Part shown: piece by piece, positions 18,533 to 27,542 of the stretch
Position numbering within the stretch: the stretch's first letter is position 1
Layout: each line of letters starts with the position of its first letter
NCBI RefSeq assembly: GCF_030064125.1
Contig: NZ_CP125957.1
Coordinates: forward strand, 3,782,001-3,846,000
Origin: Pseudomonas sp. G2-4
Lineage (GTDB): Bacteria > Pseudomonadota > Gammaproteobacteria > Pseudomonadales > Pseudomonadaceae
Length of the DNA stretch: 64,000 nucleotides
Direction: 5' to 3'
Translations under genes and position numbers: made by a program
Notes under the pieces: generated by a model
What the model saw: the letters and a program-made list of their open reading frames with translations, nothing else
Told to the model about the DNA's origin: nothing
Database searches by the model: none

Positions 18533-20095
18533 TTAGGCCGGCGCAGAGGAGCGGATCAGGTGGTCGAAGGCGCTCAGCGAAGCCTTGGCCCCCTCGCCCA
18601 CGGCGATCACGATCTGCTTGTACGGCACGGTGGTCACGTCCCCGGCGGCGAACACACCAGGGATCGAGGTTTCGCCCCGGGTATCGACGACGATCTCGCC
18701 ACGCGGCGACAACTCGACGGTGCCTTTGAGCCAATCGGTGTTGGGCAGCAGGCCGATCTGCACGAAGATCCCTTCGAGCTCGACGTCCCGCACTTCAGCG
18801 CTTGGACGGTCCTTGTAGCGCAAGCCGTTGACCTTCTGGCCATCGCCCGTCACTTCGGTGGTCTGGGCGTTGGTAATCACCGTGACGTTCGGCAGGCTGT
18901 GCAGCTTACGCTGGAGCACAGCGTCGGCACGCAATTGCACATCGAACTCCAGCAAGGTGACATGGGCCACGATGCCGGCCAGGTCGATGGCCGCTTCAAC
19001 GCCGGAGTTGCCGCCGCCGATCACCGCCACGCGCTTGCCTTTGAACAGCGGACCGTCACAGTGCGGGCAGTACGCCACACCCTTGTTGCGGTATTGCTGC
19101 TCGCCCGGCACGTTCATTTCGCGCCAACGGGCACCGGTTGCCAGGATCACAGTCCTGGCCTTGAGGCTTGCACCGCTGGCAAACTTGACTTCATGCAGCG
19201 CGCCATCCTTGCCTGGCACCAATGCATCGGCGCGTTGCAGGTTCATGATGTCCACGTCGTACTGCTTGACGTGTTCTTCCAGGGCCACGGCCAGCTTCGG
19301 GCCTTCGGTTTCCTGGACCGAAATGAAGTTCTCGATAGCCATGGTGTCGAGCACCTGACCGCCGAAACGCTCCGCCGCCACACCGGTGCGGATGCCTTTA
19401 CGGGCTGCATAGATAGCCGCCGAAGCACCCGCCGGGCCGCCGCCCACCACCAGCACATCGAATGCATCCTTGGCGCTGATCTTTTCAGCCTGGCGCTCGA
19501 TACCGCTGGTGTCGATCTTGGCAAGAATCTCCTCCAGGCCCATGCGGCCCTGGCCGAAGTTCACGCCGTTCAAGTAGATGCTCGGCACGGCCATGATCTG
19601 GCGCTCATCGACCTCGGCCTGGAACAGCGCGCCGTCGATAGCCACGTGACGAATGTTCGGGTTCAGCACGGCCATCAGGTTCAGCGCCTGGACCACGTCC
19701 GGGCAGTTCTGGCACGACAGCGAGAAATAGGTCTCGAAGTTGAACTCGCCTTTAAGGGCGCGGATCTGTTCGATAACGTCGACACTGGCTTTCGATGGGT
19801 GGCCGCCGACTTGCAGCAAGGCCAGCACCAGCGAAGTGAATTCGTGGCCCATGGGGATACCGGCAAAGCGCAGGCTGATATCAGCGCCCGGGCGATTCAA
19901 CGAAAACGAAGGCTTGCGCGCATCGGTACCGTTGTCGAGCAAAGTAATCTGGTCAGAAAGGCTGGCAACGTCTTTCAGTAACGCAAGCATTTCCTGGGAT
20001 TTCGCACCGTCGTCGAGGGAAGCGACGATCTCAATCGGCTGGGTGACCCGTTCCAGGTATGACTTCAACTGAGCTTTAAGATTGGCGTCCAACAT
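18533..20095 (-). CDS. ahpF: Alkyl hydroperoxide reductase subunit F
   Basis: FAD/NADH disulfide reductase that recycles AhpC. 520 residues from the Met at 20095 ([17 protein letters not shown]), the usual length; an ATG five codons upstream (20110) is possible but gives an atypical N-terminus. The N-terminal double thioredoxin fold carries the redox pair in SCQNCPDV. The flavoprotein part has [17 protein letters not shown], the redox CPHC in [10 protein letters not shown] and [12 protein letters not shown] for NADH. It lies downstream of ahpC with an attenuator-like terminator between them. Confidence 0.97.
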   Translation of the reverse strand: MLDANLKAQLKSYLERVTQPIEIVASLDDGAKSQEMLALLKDVASLSDQITLLDNGTDARKPSFSLNRPGADISLRFAGIPMGHEFTSLVLALLQVGGHPSKASVDVIEQIRALKGEFNFETYFSLSCQNCPDVVQALNLMAVLNPNIRHVAIDGALFQAEVDERQIMAVPSIYLNGVNFGQGRMGLEEILAKIDTSGIERQAEKISAKDAFDVLVVGGGPAGASAAIYAARKGIRTGVAAERFGGQVLDTMAIENFISVQETEGPKLAVALEEHVKQYDVDIMNLQRADALVPGKDGALHEVKFASGASLKARTVILATGARWREMNVPGEQQYRNKGVAYCPHCDGPLFKGKRVAVIGGGNSGVEAAIDLAGIVAHVTLLEFDVQLRADAVLQRKLHSLPNVTVITNAQTTEVTGDGQKVNGLRYKDRPSAEVRDVELEGIFVQIGLLPNTDWLKGTVELSPRGEIVVDTRGETSIPGVFAAGDVTTVPYKQIVIAVGEGAKASLSAFDHLIRSSAPA

Positions 20096-20126
20096 ACGGG
20101 CGATTTCCATTTTTTGATTTTCAGAA

Positions 20127-20165
20127 AAAACAACGCCCGAGCGAATCTCGCCCGGGCGTTTTTTG
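20127..20165 (-). terminator. Terminator or attenuator between ahpC and ahpF
   Basis: AACGCCCG (20132-20139) pairs with CGGGCGTT (20153-20160), flanked by A6 on the left and T6 on the right. For the leftward ahpC transcript this gives a stem followed by a U run, so ahpF would be read at a lower level by readthrough or from its own promoter. T runs on both strands make it bidirectional. Confidence 0.85.
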
Positions 20166-20218
20166 TGGGCGGTGCGGCTTACTAGGTGCGGATGACCGCC
20201 CTCAAAGGACTCACGGTC

Positions 20219-20782
20219 TTAGATCTTGCCGACCAGGTCCAGGGACGGAGCCAGGGTGGCCTCGCCTTCTTTCCACTTGGCTGGGCAGACTTCGCCCGGG
20301 TGAGCGGCAACGTATTGAGCGGCCTTGATCTTGCGCAGCAGCTCGGAAGCGTCACGGCCTACACCGCCGTCGTTGAGTTCAACGATCTTGATCTGGCCTT
20401 CCGGGTTGATCACGAAAGTGCCGCGGTCAGCCAGGCCAACTTCTTCGATCAGCACGTCGAAGTTGCGGGAGATAACGTGGGTGGGGTCGCCGATCATGGT
20501 GTACTGGATCTTGCCGATGGCTGGCGAAGTGTTGTGCCAGGCCGCATGGGCAAAGTGGGTGTCGGTCGATACGCTGTAGATCTCGACGCCCAGTTTCTTG
20601 AATTCGGCGTAGTTGTCAGCCAGGTCTTCCAGCTCGGTTGGGCAAACGAAGGTGAAGTCGGCTGGGTAGAAGAACACGACAGACCACTTGCCTTTCAGAT
20701 CGGCGTCCGATACCGGAACGAATTCGCCGTTTTTGAAAGCGGTAGCGTTGAACGGTTTAACTTGGCTGTTGATGATAGGCAT
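20219..20782 (-). CDS. ahpC: Alkyl hydroperoxide reductase subunit C (peroxiredoxin)
   Basis: Typical 2-Cys peroxiredoxin of 187 residues reducing hydrogen peroxide, organic peroxides and peroxynitrite. Peroxidatic Cys47 is in DFTFVCPTE and resolving Cys166 in PGEVCPAKW. It is recycled by AhpF, encoded 123 bases downstream. In many proteobacteria ahpC is under OxyR; no convincing OxyR site could be fitted in the 175 bases upstream, although several ATAG/CTAT words occur at 20884-20920. The GAGA-type ribosome-binding site lies before ATG 20782. Confidence 0.97.
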   Translation of the reverse strand: MPIINSQVKPFNATAFKNGEFVPVSDADLKGKWSVVFFYPADFTFVCPTELEDLADNYAEFKKLGVEIYSVSTDTHFAHAAWHNTSPAIGKIQYTMIGDPTHVISRNFDVLIEEVGLADRGTFVINPEGQIKIVELNDGGVGRDASELLRKIKAAQYVAAHPGEVCPAKWKEGEATLAPSLDLVGKI

Positions 20783-20957
20783 CGATGTTTCTCCATCAGG
20801 GTTGAAAAGTTGATGGAGGGAATCTTAACCACTCGTCCCCGGGCTGGCTCATTGGCAAACCTCATGCGAATGATTGGTTTTGGCTATGAGCAGCTAAATA
20901 GATAGAAGAAAACCTAATAGGGCGAACAACCTCGCTCGCCCTATGTTCGCCTGGCGA

Positions 20958-22316
20958 TCAGGAGGCTACGGGCGTGCGCATGGTGACAAACTCCTCGGCG
21001 GCGGTCGGATGCACGCCGATGGTTTCGTCGAAATCGCGCTTGGTGGCGCCAGCCTTGAGCGCAATGGCCAGGCCCTGGACGATTTCCCCGGCATCCGGCC
21101 CAACCATGTGGCAACCCAGTACCTTGTCAGTCCGGGCATCCACCACCAGTTTCATCAGTGTGCGCTCCTGGCATTCGGTCAAGCTCAGCTTCATCGGCCG
21201 GAAGCGGCTTTCGAAAATCTCAACCTCATGGCCCTCCTCCTTGGCCTGCTCTTCCGTCAGACCCACCGTGCCGATGTTCGGCAGGCTGAACACGGCGGTG
21301 GGAATCATCCGGTAATCCACCAGGCGATATTGCTCGGGCTTGAACAGACGTCGCGCAACCGCCATGCCCTCGGCCAGGGCAACGGGGGTAAGCTGCACAC
21401 GACCGATCACATCGCCAATGGCCAGGATCGACGGTTCAGTGGTCTCGTATTTTTCGTTGACCTTGACGAACCCTTTCTCGTCCACTGTGACAGCGGTGTT
21501 CTCCAGGCCAAGATTGTCGAGCATCGGCCGTCGGCCGGTGGCGTAGAACACGCAATCGGTGATCAACGTCTTGCCATCCTTGAGCTCTACCCTGAGGCTG
21601 CCATCGTCGAGTTTTTCGATGGATTTGATGTCCGCGTTGAATTGCAGATCCAGGCCACGCCGAGTCAGTTCTTCCGCCAGGTGCTTGCGCACTGCACCGT
21701 CAAAGCCGCGCAGGAACAGGTCACCTCGATACAGCAGCGACGTCTGCGCGCCCATGCCGTGGAAAATCCCGGCGAACTCCACCGCAATGTAGCCGCCGCC
21801 CACCACGATGACGCGCTTGGGCAGTTCCTTGAGGAAAAACGCCTCGTTGGAGCTGATGGCATGCTCGCGCCCCGGAATGTCCGGAATCACCGGCCAGCCG
21901 CCGGTGGCGATCATGATGTGCTTGGCGGTATAGCGCTGGTCGTTGATCTCGACCTCATGGGGCCCGGTGATTTTCGCGTGACCTTCGTGCAGCACAACGC
22001 CGCTGTTGACCAGCAGGTTGCGATAAATCCCGTTGAGGCGATTGATTTCCCGGTCCTTGTTGGCGATCAGCGTGGCCCAGTCGAAACTCGCCTCGCCCGC
22101 CGTCCAGCCGTAGGCCGAGGCTTGCTCGAAATCCTCGGCATAATGCGCGCCGTAGACCAGCAGCTTTTTCGGCACACAGCCCACGTTCACGCAGGTACCG
22201 CCCAGGTAGCGGCTCTCCGCCACGCCCACTTTGGCCCCGAAACCGGCGGCAAACCGCGCAGCCCGCACACCACCGGAACCGGCGCCAATCACATACAAGT
22301 CAAAATCGTAGGCCAT
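20958..22316 (-). CDS. gor: Glutathione-disulfide reductase
   Basis: NADPH-dependent FAD enzyme of 452 residues that keeps glutathione reduced. N-terminus [20 protein letters not shown]; redox-active disulfide in [18 protein letters not shown]-binding [15 protein letters not shown]-terminal catalytic histidine in GVHPTAAEE. The frame is open to 22526 through a REPIN, but Met 22316 gives the family N-terminus with GGAGAT upstream. It sits next to ahpC-ahpF on the same strand, forming a peroxide/thiol defence neighbourhood, and also supplies reduced glutathione for the nearby glyoxalase I. Confidence 0.96.
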   Translation of the reverse strand: MAYDFDLYVIGAGSGGVRAARFAAGFGAKVGVAESRYLGGTCVNVGCVPKKLLVYGAHYAEDFEQASAYGWTAGEASFDWATLIANKDREINRLNGIYRNLLVNSGVVLHEGHAKITGPHEVEINDQRYTAKHIMIATGGWPVIPDIPGREHAISSNEAFFLKELPKRVIVVGGGYIAVEFAGIFHGMGAQTSLLYRGDLFLRGFDGAVRKHLAEELTRRGLDLQFNADIKSIEKLDDGSLRVELKDGKTLITDCVFYATGRRPMLDNLGLENTAVTVDEKGFVKVNEKYETTEPSILAIGDVIGRVQLTPVALAEGMAVARRLFKPEQYRLVDYRMIPTAVFSLPNIGTVGLTEEQAKEEGHEVEIFESRFRPMKLSLTECQERTLMKLVVDARTDKVLGCHMVGPDAGEIVQGLAIALKAGATKRDFDETIGVHPTAAEEFVTMRTPVAS

Positions 22317-22457
22317 TTCTATCTCCTTCGGCAGGCCATCAGCATACCTGCTGTTTTCAACTGAGGCAGCGTTGCGATGGTTATGTGGGCGGAAAATGAA
22401 AAAGCCAGCCGGACTTCGCGACTGGCCCCCGCTTTGGCCTGGGACAGGGTAGCCCTT

Positions 22458-22576
22458 GTGGCGAGGGAGCTTGCTCCCGCTCGGCTGCGCAGCAGCCGCA
22501 AATAGTCGGCCACCTTTGCATGACAATGGGTGCCAAGGGGCGCTTCGCGCCCAGCGGGAGCAAGCTCCCTCGCCAC
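22458..22576. repeat. REPIN (type A)
   Basis: Inverted GTGGCGAGGGAGCTTGCTCC units with an inner GGCTGCGCAGCAGCC stem, between gor and galU. Confidence 0.9.
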
Positions 22577-22606
22577 GGGTTACTCACAGCCTGGAGTTTT
22601 CCAGAC

Positions 22607-22641
22607 AAAAAAAAGCCCCGAACCAGTCGGGGCGTTTTTTT
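22607..22641. terminator. Rho-independent terminator of galU
   Basis: Stem GCCCCG (22615-22620) with CGGGGC (22628-22633), A8 to the left and a T run to the right. Read on the minus strand it ends the galU transcript. Confidence 0.9.
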
Positions 22642-22658
22642 CAAGGCACAGCAGGCTA

Positions 22659-23498
22659 TCAGTAAGCCTTACCGGTCTTATAGAAGTTCTCGAAGCAGAA
22701 GTTGGTCGCGTCGATGTAGCCTTCAGCGCCACCGCAGTCGAAACGCTTGCCTTTGAACTTGTAGGCCATGACGCAGCCGTTCTGGGCCTGTTTCATCAGG
22801 GCGTCGGTGATCTGGATTTCGCCGCCCTTGCCTGGCTCGGTCTGTTCGATCAGGTCGAAGATGTCCGGGGTCAGGATGTAGCGACCAATGATGGCCAGGT
22901 TCGACGGTGCATCTTCAGGCTTTGGTTTTTCAACCATGCTGTGAACGCGGTAAATGTCGTCGCGGATCATTTCGCCGGCAATGACACCGTACTTGTTGGT
23001 TTCCTGCGGATCAACTTCCTGGATCGCCACGATGGAGCAGCGGAACTGCTTGTACAGCTTGACCATCTGGGTCAGCACGCCGTCGCCTTCGAGGTTGACG
23101 CACAAGTCGTCCGCCAGGACCACGGCGAACGGTTCGTCACCGATCAGCGGGCGACCGGTCAGGATCGCGTGGCCCAGGCCTTTCATTTCGGTCTGGCGGG
23201 TGTAGGAGAACGAGCATTCATCCAACAGTTTGCGGATGCCGACCAGGTATTTTTCCTTGTCGGTGCCCTTGATCTGGTTTTCCAGCTCGTAGCTGATGTC
23301 GAAATGGTCTTCCAGGGCGCGTTTGCCGCGACCGGTAACGATGGAGATTTCCGTCAGGCCCGCATCGAGGGCTTCTTCGACGCCGTACTGGATCAGTGGC
23401 TTGTTCACCACCGGCAGCATTTCTTTGGGCATGGCTTTAGTCGCTGGCAGGAAGCGAGTACCGTAACCGGCTGCTGGGAACAAGCATTTCTTGATCAT
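22659..23498 (-). CDS. galU: UTP-glucose-1-phosphate uridylyltransferase
   Basis: Makes UDP-glucose from UTP and glucose-1-phosphate for LPS, exopolysaccharide and trehalose-type pathways. 279 residues, the length of Pseudomonas GalU. N-terminal nucleotidyltransferase signature LFPAAGYGTRFLPATKAMPK, uridine-binding VVNKPLIQYGVEEA, and catalytic region GEPFAVVLADDLCV. ATG 23498 with AAGGA-like sequence upstream. Monocistronic, followed by its own terminator. Confidence 0.97.
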   Translation of the reverse strand: MIKKCLFPAAGYGTRFLPATKAMPKEMLPVVNKPLIQYGVEEALDAGLTEISIVTGRGKRALEDHFDISYELENQIKGTDKEKYLVGIRKLLDECSFSYTRQTEMKGLGHAILTGRPLIGDEPFAVVLADDLCVNLEGDGVLTQMVKLYKQFRCSIVAIQEVDPQETNKYGVIAGEMIRDDIYRVHSMVEKPKPEDAPSNLAIIGRYILTPDIFDLIEQTEPGKGGEIQITDALMKQAQNGCVMAYKFKGKRFDCGGAEGYIDATNFCFENFYKTGKAY

Positions 23499-23731
23499 AT
23501 AAGTCCTTGAAAAGGCGGTATCTACGAGTTTCGGCGCAGTCTAATCAGGCGACGGGCACCTTACAATGCCCGCACTGGCCAACCGATGCCATCATAGAGA
23601 AATAAAAAACGGCGGATAGTTCAATCGCCTTTCATCTCGATGGCTCCGGCGGTCCACTCTACGCCCATGAGCGCTGTTTGCGAGCATTTGACGTATCATG
23701 GCGCCCTTGATTCCGCCAACGAGGCAGTTAG

Positions 23732-23947
23732 ATGTCGGTCACACAAAACGCAAACGGTTATTCGGTCAGCCAGGACAAGGACGGCCAATGGTGGATTGTC
23801 AACTACCACGGTGAGCAGGTCGCCGGCCCCCTGCCCAGCAAAACGATGGCGGTAGAAGTGGCGGCGGTGTTCCAGGACGACCGCTCTGCCCCGGCAACCA
23901 GGGAACGTGAAACGGCCCCGGCACGCAGCCCTCGTCGCAAGAAGTAA
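23732..23947 (+). CDS. Small basic-tailed protein of unknown function
   Basis: 71 residues. It opens MSVTQNANGYSVSQDKDGQWW, has a short beta-strand-like middle (WWIVNYHGEQVAGPLPSKT) and ends in an Arg/Lys-rich tail (SPRRKK). No signal peptide or membrane segment. The start has GAGG eight or more bases upstream. I do not recognise the family with confidence; codon use is like the neighbours, and the ORF fits cleanly between flanking genes, so it is probably real. Confidence 0.65.
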   Translation: MSVTQNANGYSVSQDKDGQWWIVNYHGEQVAGPLPSKTMAVEVAAVFQDDRSAPATRERETAPARSPRRKK

Positions 23948-24062
23948 ACAGACAAGCCTCAAGTAAATGACGCCCGGCATTGAACGGGGCTTTGTTTATC
24001 TGTACTGGAATGGCCATTCGCTATAATCTCGCGCCTGCCCCTCCCTTCTCGATGACGATTCC

Positions 24063-24344
24063 ATGAAAAAACTTCTGGCGCTGTTTACAGTCCTGGCCTT
24101 GGCGGGCTGTGCCTCGGCCGAAAAAACCTACCTGAACAATGGCGAACAGGGACTGACCATCGATTGTTCCGGCGAAGCCAATTCCTGGGCCACTTGTTAT
24201 GAAAAGGCGGATGCATCCTGTGCCGGCACCGGCTACCGCATCGTTGGCACCGATGGCACGCCGCAAGCCAAGGAAAGCGACAAGACCCTGGGGGTCAGCG
24301 TCGGCAACTTCACCAGCCGCAGCGTCCTGGTGGTGTGCAAGTAA
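24063..24344 (+). CDS. Small lipoprotein of unknown function
   Basis: 93 residues with a lipoprotein signal (MKKLLALFTVLALAGC, lipobox LAGC, Cys16). The mature part contains four further cysteines (IDCSGEAN, ATCYEKA, ASCAGTG and the C-terminal VVCK), which could form two disulfides in the periplasm. A similar cysteine pattern is seen in small enterobacterial and pseudomonad outer-membrane lipoproteins, but I cannot name a family. Monocistronic; a plus-strand hairpin at 24632-24665 may end its transcript, in which case the RNA runs antisense across the next gene. Confidence 0.82.
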   Translation: MKKLLALFTVLALAGCASAEKTYLNNGEQGLTIDCSGEANSWATCYEKADASCAGTGYRIVGTDGTPQAKESDKTLGVSVGNFTSRSVLVVCK

Positions 24345-24380
24345 AAGACGGGGGTCCTGTTTCATGTGTGAAACGGGACA

Positions 24381-24611
24381 CTAGATGTGAATCTCGGCGA
24401 ACTTGATCCCCAGCCCGCGTATGGTTTCGACCAGATCATCGAGACGGCTGAAGGACTCGACCTCGTCCTGGTCATCCACCAGGAAAAAACTGCGTCCGGC
24501 GGCTTTCTTGAAGAAGACGATCCATTCACCTGGGCTTGCCGGGTTCTGAATCACGTGGGTGGCACAGATAAGCCCTTCTGCATGGCGCTCACGCACCTGC
24601 TCGCGTTTCAT
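24381..24611 (-). CDS. Small protein of unknown function
   Basis: 76 residues, MKREQVRERHAEGLICATHV at the start, then PGEWIVFFKKAAGRSFFLVDD and an acidic C-terminal half. A GGAG sits seven bases before ATG 24611. An ORF of similar size on the opposite strand (24387-24626) lacks a ribosome-binding site and is taken as the shadow. No signal peptide or membrane segment. No family recognised. Confidence 0.7.
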   Translation of the reverse strand: MKREQVRERHAEGLICATHVIQNPASPGEWIVFFKKAAGRSFFLVDDQDEVESFSRLDDLVETIRGLGIKFAEIHI

Positions 24612-24631
24612 CGACTGACTCCATAAATGAC

Positions 24632-24665
24632 AATGCCGCCAACGTTGACCGTGGCGGCATTTTTT
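24632..24665 (+). terminator. Rho-independent terminator (plus strand)
   Basis: AATGCCGCCA (24632-24641) pairs with TGGCGGCATT (24652-24661), followed by T6 on the plus strand only. The nearest plus-strand gene upstream is the lipoprotein at 24063-24344. Confidence 0.8.
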
Positions 24666-24719
24666 GTCGAGGGCATCAGTTTATCCGATGCCCGGCCCGC
24701 TCGTCAGGCCGGGACGCGC

Positions 24720-25070
24720 TTAGCCCGAAATGCAGGCGTTGGCAGCGTCCTGCACGTCACCTGGGCGCACGGGTACGTTGGACAGGCTTTCGTGCAGCTT
24801 GATGCTGCTGCCACTGGAGCGCTCGTCAATGTCGAACACCGCCGCCGGCAGGGTCGACAGTTTGCCCGGCACAATCAAGCGCATGCCGTTCTTGTGGGGT
24901 TCCATTTGCAGCGGGCCACGGCTGCTGGCGAGCTTGTCGGCGACGCACTTGGCATATTCATGGGGTTTCTTTCCAGAGATGACGCTCATGGTGGGTGGCG
25001 TCTGGTTGATGTCCGATACCGATGCACATCCACTCATCGCCAATGCCAATACCCACACGCTGTGCTTCAT
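24720..25070 (-). CDS. Small lipoprotein of unknown function
   Basis: 116 residues with lipoprotein signal MKHSVWVLALAMSGCAS (lipobox MSGC, Cys15). Mature region contains two further cysteines (YAKCVADK and ANACISG) that are placed to form a disulfide near the C-terminus. The ribosome-binding site GGAGGAATC-type sequence lies directly upstream of ATG 25070. Not recognised beyond being an exported lipoprotein. Confidence 0.82.
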   Translation of the reverse strand: MKHSVWVLALAMSGCASVSDINQTPPTMSVISGKKPHEYAKCVADKLASSRGPLQMEPHKNGMRLIVPGKLSTLPAAVFDIDERSSGSSIKLHESLSNVPVRPGDVQDAANACISG

Positions 25071-25268
25071 ATGATTCCTCCAGTAAAGATCCTCGGACAG
25101 TGCAAACGCTGTTTTTCTCCAGAGCCCACTGCCTTTTTTTGCGCTTCCTGCGATAAATGAACAAAGCCTGGGACGCGGGCCGGATATTAACCCTTGGTGC
25201 TGATAAACTGCACATCATTCTCCTTGCTATCGTTTGATTTTGTAGAAAAAGCCCTTCTGGAGGCGCCC

Positions 25269-25571
25269 ATGAAATTCATCCACCAGCGCGAGCACCTGAA
25301 CGAAGACGATATCGTCGTCATCGAATGCTCCCAAATGTGCAACATCCGTTTGATGAACGACGCCAACTTCCGTAGCTTCAAGAACGGCGGCCGGCACACT
25401 TATCATGGCGGCGCGTTCGACACCTTCCCGGCCAAGATCACCGCACCAAGCACCGGGTTCTGGAACATCACCATCGACACCGTCAACCGCCGGGCCATCA
25501 GCGTCACGCGCAAGCCGACCCTGACCCATAAGATCAAGATCATCCGGCGCTCCAGCTCAAGACTGAGCTGA
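25269..25571 (+). CDS. DUF1883-type small protein
   Basis: 100 residues, beginning MKFIHQREHLNEDDIVVIEC and containing TYHGGAFDTFPAKITAP and WNITIDTVNRRAISVT. This pattern matches the DUF1883 family as I recall it, small proteins seen alone or fused to TIR-like domains; function unknown. The frame is open from 25194, but GGAGG at 25259-25263 sits just before ATG 25269, which decides the start. It may be cotranscribed with the small gene at 25603. Confidence 0.75.
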   Translation: MKFIHQREHLNEDDIVVIECSQMCNIRLMNDANFRSFKNGGRHTYHGGAFDTFPAKITAPSTGFWNITIDTVNRRAISVTRKPTLTHKIKIIRRSSSRLS

Positions 25572-25602
25572 GCATCGCCCACACTCCAAGATAGGCAAAA
25601 CC

Positions 25603-25773
25603 GTGGACCAGACGACCAAATACGTCATCAAGTACAAGCTCAACGGCGAACGCCGATTCGAATTCGCCCAACTGAAAGCCGGTACCGAGGAAGAAGCCAG
25701 GACAGCCTTGCAGGCACTGCATGGCGAAACTAATGATGTGATCAGCGAGGTCAGTGTCAGCAAAGCGTTGTAA
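25603..25773 (+). CDS. Small protein of 56 residues, GTG start
   Basis: GTG at 25603 opens a 56-codon frame (MDQTTKYVIKYKLNGERRFE, then FAQLKAGTEEEARTALQALH, ending ISEVSVSKAL) closed by TAA at 25771. Charged, compact and with genus-typical GC-rich third positions. It lies 31 bases after the DUF1883-type gene on the same strand, suggesting a two-gene unit. The ribosome-binding site is weak (ATAGG at 25590-25594). No family recognised; it looks like a small alpha/beta protein. Confidence 0.6.
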   Translation: MDQTTKYVIKYKLNGERRFEFAQLKAGTEEEARTALQALHGETNDVISEVSVSKAL

Positions 25774-25822
25774 AGACTCACCCTGATTAATTTTTTAGCA
25801 CCAGGGTGGGCACGATGCTTTT

Positions 25823-25951
25823 GTGGCGAGGGAGCTTGCTCCCGCTCGAGTGCGCAGCAGTCGTAAAACCTGCCGGCGCGGTCTGCCTGCAAGAACGCGC
25901 CAGACATTTGGGGCGGCTTCGCCGCCCAGCGGGAGCAAGCTCCCTCGCCAC
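25823..25951. repeat. REPIN (type A)
   Basis: Inverted GTGGCGAGGGAGCTTGCTCC units with a less regular inner region than the other copies. Confidence 0.9.
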
Positions 25952-26073
25952 AGGGGATTTGTCGTGCCTGCTGACGCGAGCGACTCAGGACACTGATGCA
26001 TCGCAAGATCCGGAGTGCTGACCAACGAAACACTCCTCAGACTGACCAATCCTTTGCACCAAGGATTGCCATC

Positions 26074-26802
26074 ATGCCCACTCCCCCGCATCCGCCCTCA
26101 CTGACCCCACGAATAAATCACCTGGACTGGTCGGCCCTGGAACACGGCCTCGAGCAGGACGGCAGTGCAGTCATCCGCAACCTGCTCACGGCCGCGCAAT
26201 GCCAGATGCTCAGCAGCTTGTACGCCGAGCCCGGGCTTTTTCGTTCGCGGGTGGTCATGGCCCGTCATGGATTCGGACGCGGTGAATATCAGTATTTTCG
26301 TTACCCGCTGCCCGAGCTCGTCCAGCAACTGCGCCAGTCGTTGTATCCGTTGCTGGTACCGCTGGCCAACCGTTGGAACGAATGCATGGGCCTTGACGTG
26401 CGCTATCCCCATCAGCATGCCGATTTCATCCAGCGCTGCCATGCCGCCGGACAACCGCGACCGACACCGTTGTTGCTGCAATACGGCCCACAGGACTACA
26501 ACTGCCTGCATCAGGATCTGTACGGCGAGCAGGTGTTCCCGCTGCAGGTTGCGATCCTGTTATCGGAACCGGGGCGGGACTTCAGCGGTGGTGAGTTCGT
26601 GCTGACCGAGCAGCGCCCGCGCATGCAGTCGCGGCCGCAGGTCATCGATCTGAAACAAGGCGATGCGGTGGTGTTCGCCGTGCATCAGCGGCCCGTCCCA
26701 GGCATTCGCGGTTATTATCGGGTGAACATGCGTCACGGCGTCAGCCGCGTGCACAGCGGCAAGCGACACACCTTGGGAATCATTTTTCATGATGCGCAAT
26801 AA
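26074..26802 (+). CDS. 2OG-Fe(II) oxygenase, predicted nucleic-acid-acting (Oxygenase-NA type)
   Basis: 242-residue 2-oxoglutarate/iron dioxygenase. Iron-binding HxD is His146-Gln147-Asp148 in NCLHQDLYGEQVFPLQ; a second conserved block (GDAVVFAVHQRP, then RHGVSRVHSGKRHTLGIIFHD) supplies the distal histidine and the 2OG arginine. The pattern fits the family described in Pfam as oxygenases acting on damaged DNA (PF09859), from memory. AAGGA lies nine bases before ATG 26074. It overlaps alkB by 14 bases and precedes ada, so it is probably a third member of an alkylation-damage operon. Its exact substrate is not established. Confidence 0.85.
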   Translation: MPTPPHPPSLTPRINHLDWSALEHGLEQDGSAVIRNLLTAAQCQMLSSLYAEPGLFRSRVVMARHGFGRGEYQYFRYPLPELVQQLRQSLYPLLVPLANRWNECMGLDVRYPHQHADFIQRCHAAGQPRPTPLLLQYGPQDYNCLHQDLYGEQVFPLQVAILLSEPGRDFSGGEFVLTEQRPRMQSRPQVIDLKQGDAVVFAVHQRPVPGIRGYYRVNMRHGVSRVHSGKRHTLGIIFHDAQ

Positions 26803-27469
26803 CGACAACCCAATCACGCTGGACCTGTTCGCCGACGAGACGCCGACGACGCCCGGCCAGATCGAACGGATCGGCGAACAGTCGTTCGTGCTGCGCGGGT
26901 TTGCCCTGCCCTGGCAGGAGCGTTTGCTGCCAGCCCTGGAAACAGTCCTGCAGGCCGCGCCGTTCCGGCAGATGGTCACGCCCGGCGGCTTTACCATGTC
27001 GGTGGCGTTGAGCAGTTGCGGCGCGCTGGGCTGGACCACCGACCGCAGCGGCTACCGCTACACCACCGCTGACCCACAGACGGGTCAACCTTGGCCCGAC
27101 ATGCCGGCGGTGTTTCGCGAACTGGCCCAGGCCGCCGCGCGGCAGGCGCAGTTCGAACACTTCGAGCCGGATTCCTGCCTGATCAATCGCTACGTACCCG
27201 GCGCGCGGATGTCGTTGCATCAGGACAAGAACGAACGCCAACTCACCGCCCCTATCGTCTCGATGTCCCTGGGCTTGCCGGCTGTGTTTCAGTTCGGCGG
27301 GTTCGAGCGTAGCGACAAAAGCCTGCGCATCCCGTTGTTCCATGGCGATATTGTGGTCTGGGGCGGCGTGGACCGCTTGCGTTACCACGGCGTACTGCCG
27401 CTCAAGGAAGGCCAGCATCCGCGCCTGGGCGCCCAGCGGATCAACCTGACGTTTCGTACCGCCGGATGA
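26789..27469 (+). CDS. alkB: Alpha-ketoglutarate-dependent dioxygenase AlkB
   Basis: Oxidatively removes methyl groups from 1-methyladenine and 3-methylcytosine in DNA. 226 residues. Iron ligands are His144 and Asp146 (MSLHQDKNE) and His200 (RLRYHGV); the 2OG-binding arginines Arg217 and Arg223 are in RINLTFR. The segment INRYVPGARMSLHQDK is diagnostic. Its ATG lies inside the end of the preceding oxygenase gene (14-base overlap), with an alternative ATG one codon later. It is followed 73 bases downstream by ada. Confidence 0.96.
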   Translation: MMRNNDNPITLDLFADETPTTPGQIERIGEQSFVLRGFALPWQERLLPALETVLQAAPFRQMVTPGGFTMSVALSSCGALGWTTDRSGYRYTTADPQTGQPWPDMPAVFRELAQAAARQAQFEHFEPDSCLINRYVPGARMSLHQDKNERQLTAPIVSMSLGLPAVFQFGGFERSDKSLRIPLFHGDIVVWGGVDRLRYHGVLPLKEGQHPRLGAQRINLTFRTAG

Positions 27470-27542
27470 AGGTGCAGAATTCAACCGCAAGACCCGGAGT
27501 GTCGCCACTTCCCAGGCTCGCTACTGTAGGCAAAACGGGCCA

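Noticed and set aside
20884..20920. Possible OxyR site upstream of ahpC
   Set aside because: ATAG and CTAT words are present but not at the regular 11-base steps the OxyR consensus needs. Not enough to call a site.
24387..24626. 79-codon plus-strand ORF opposite the small gene at 24381-24611
   Set aside because: It has no ribosome-binding site. The minus-strand frame has GGAG at the proper distance and a more protein-like composition.
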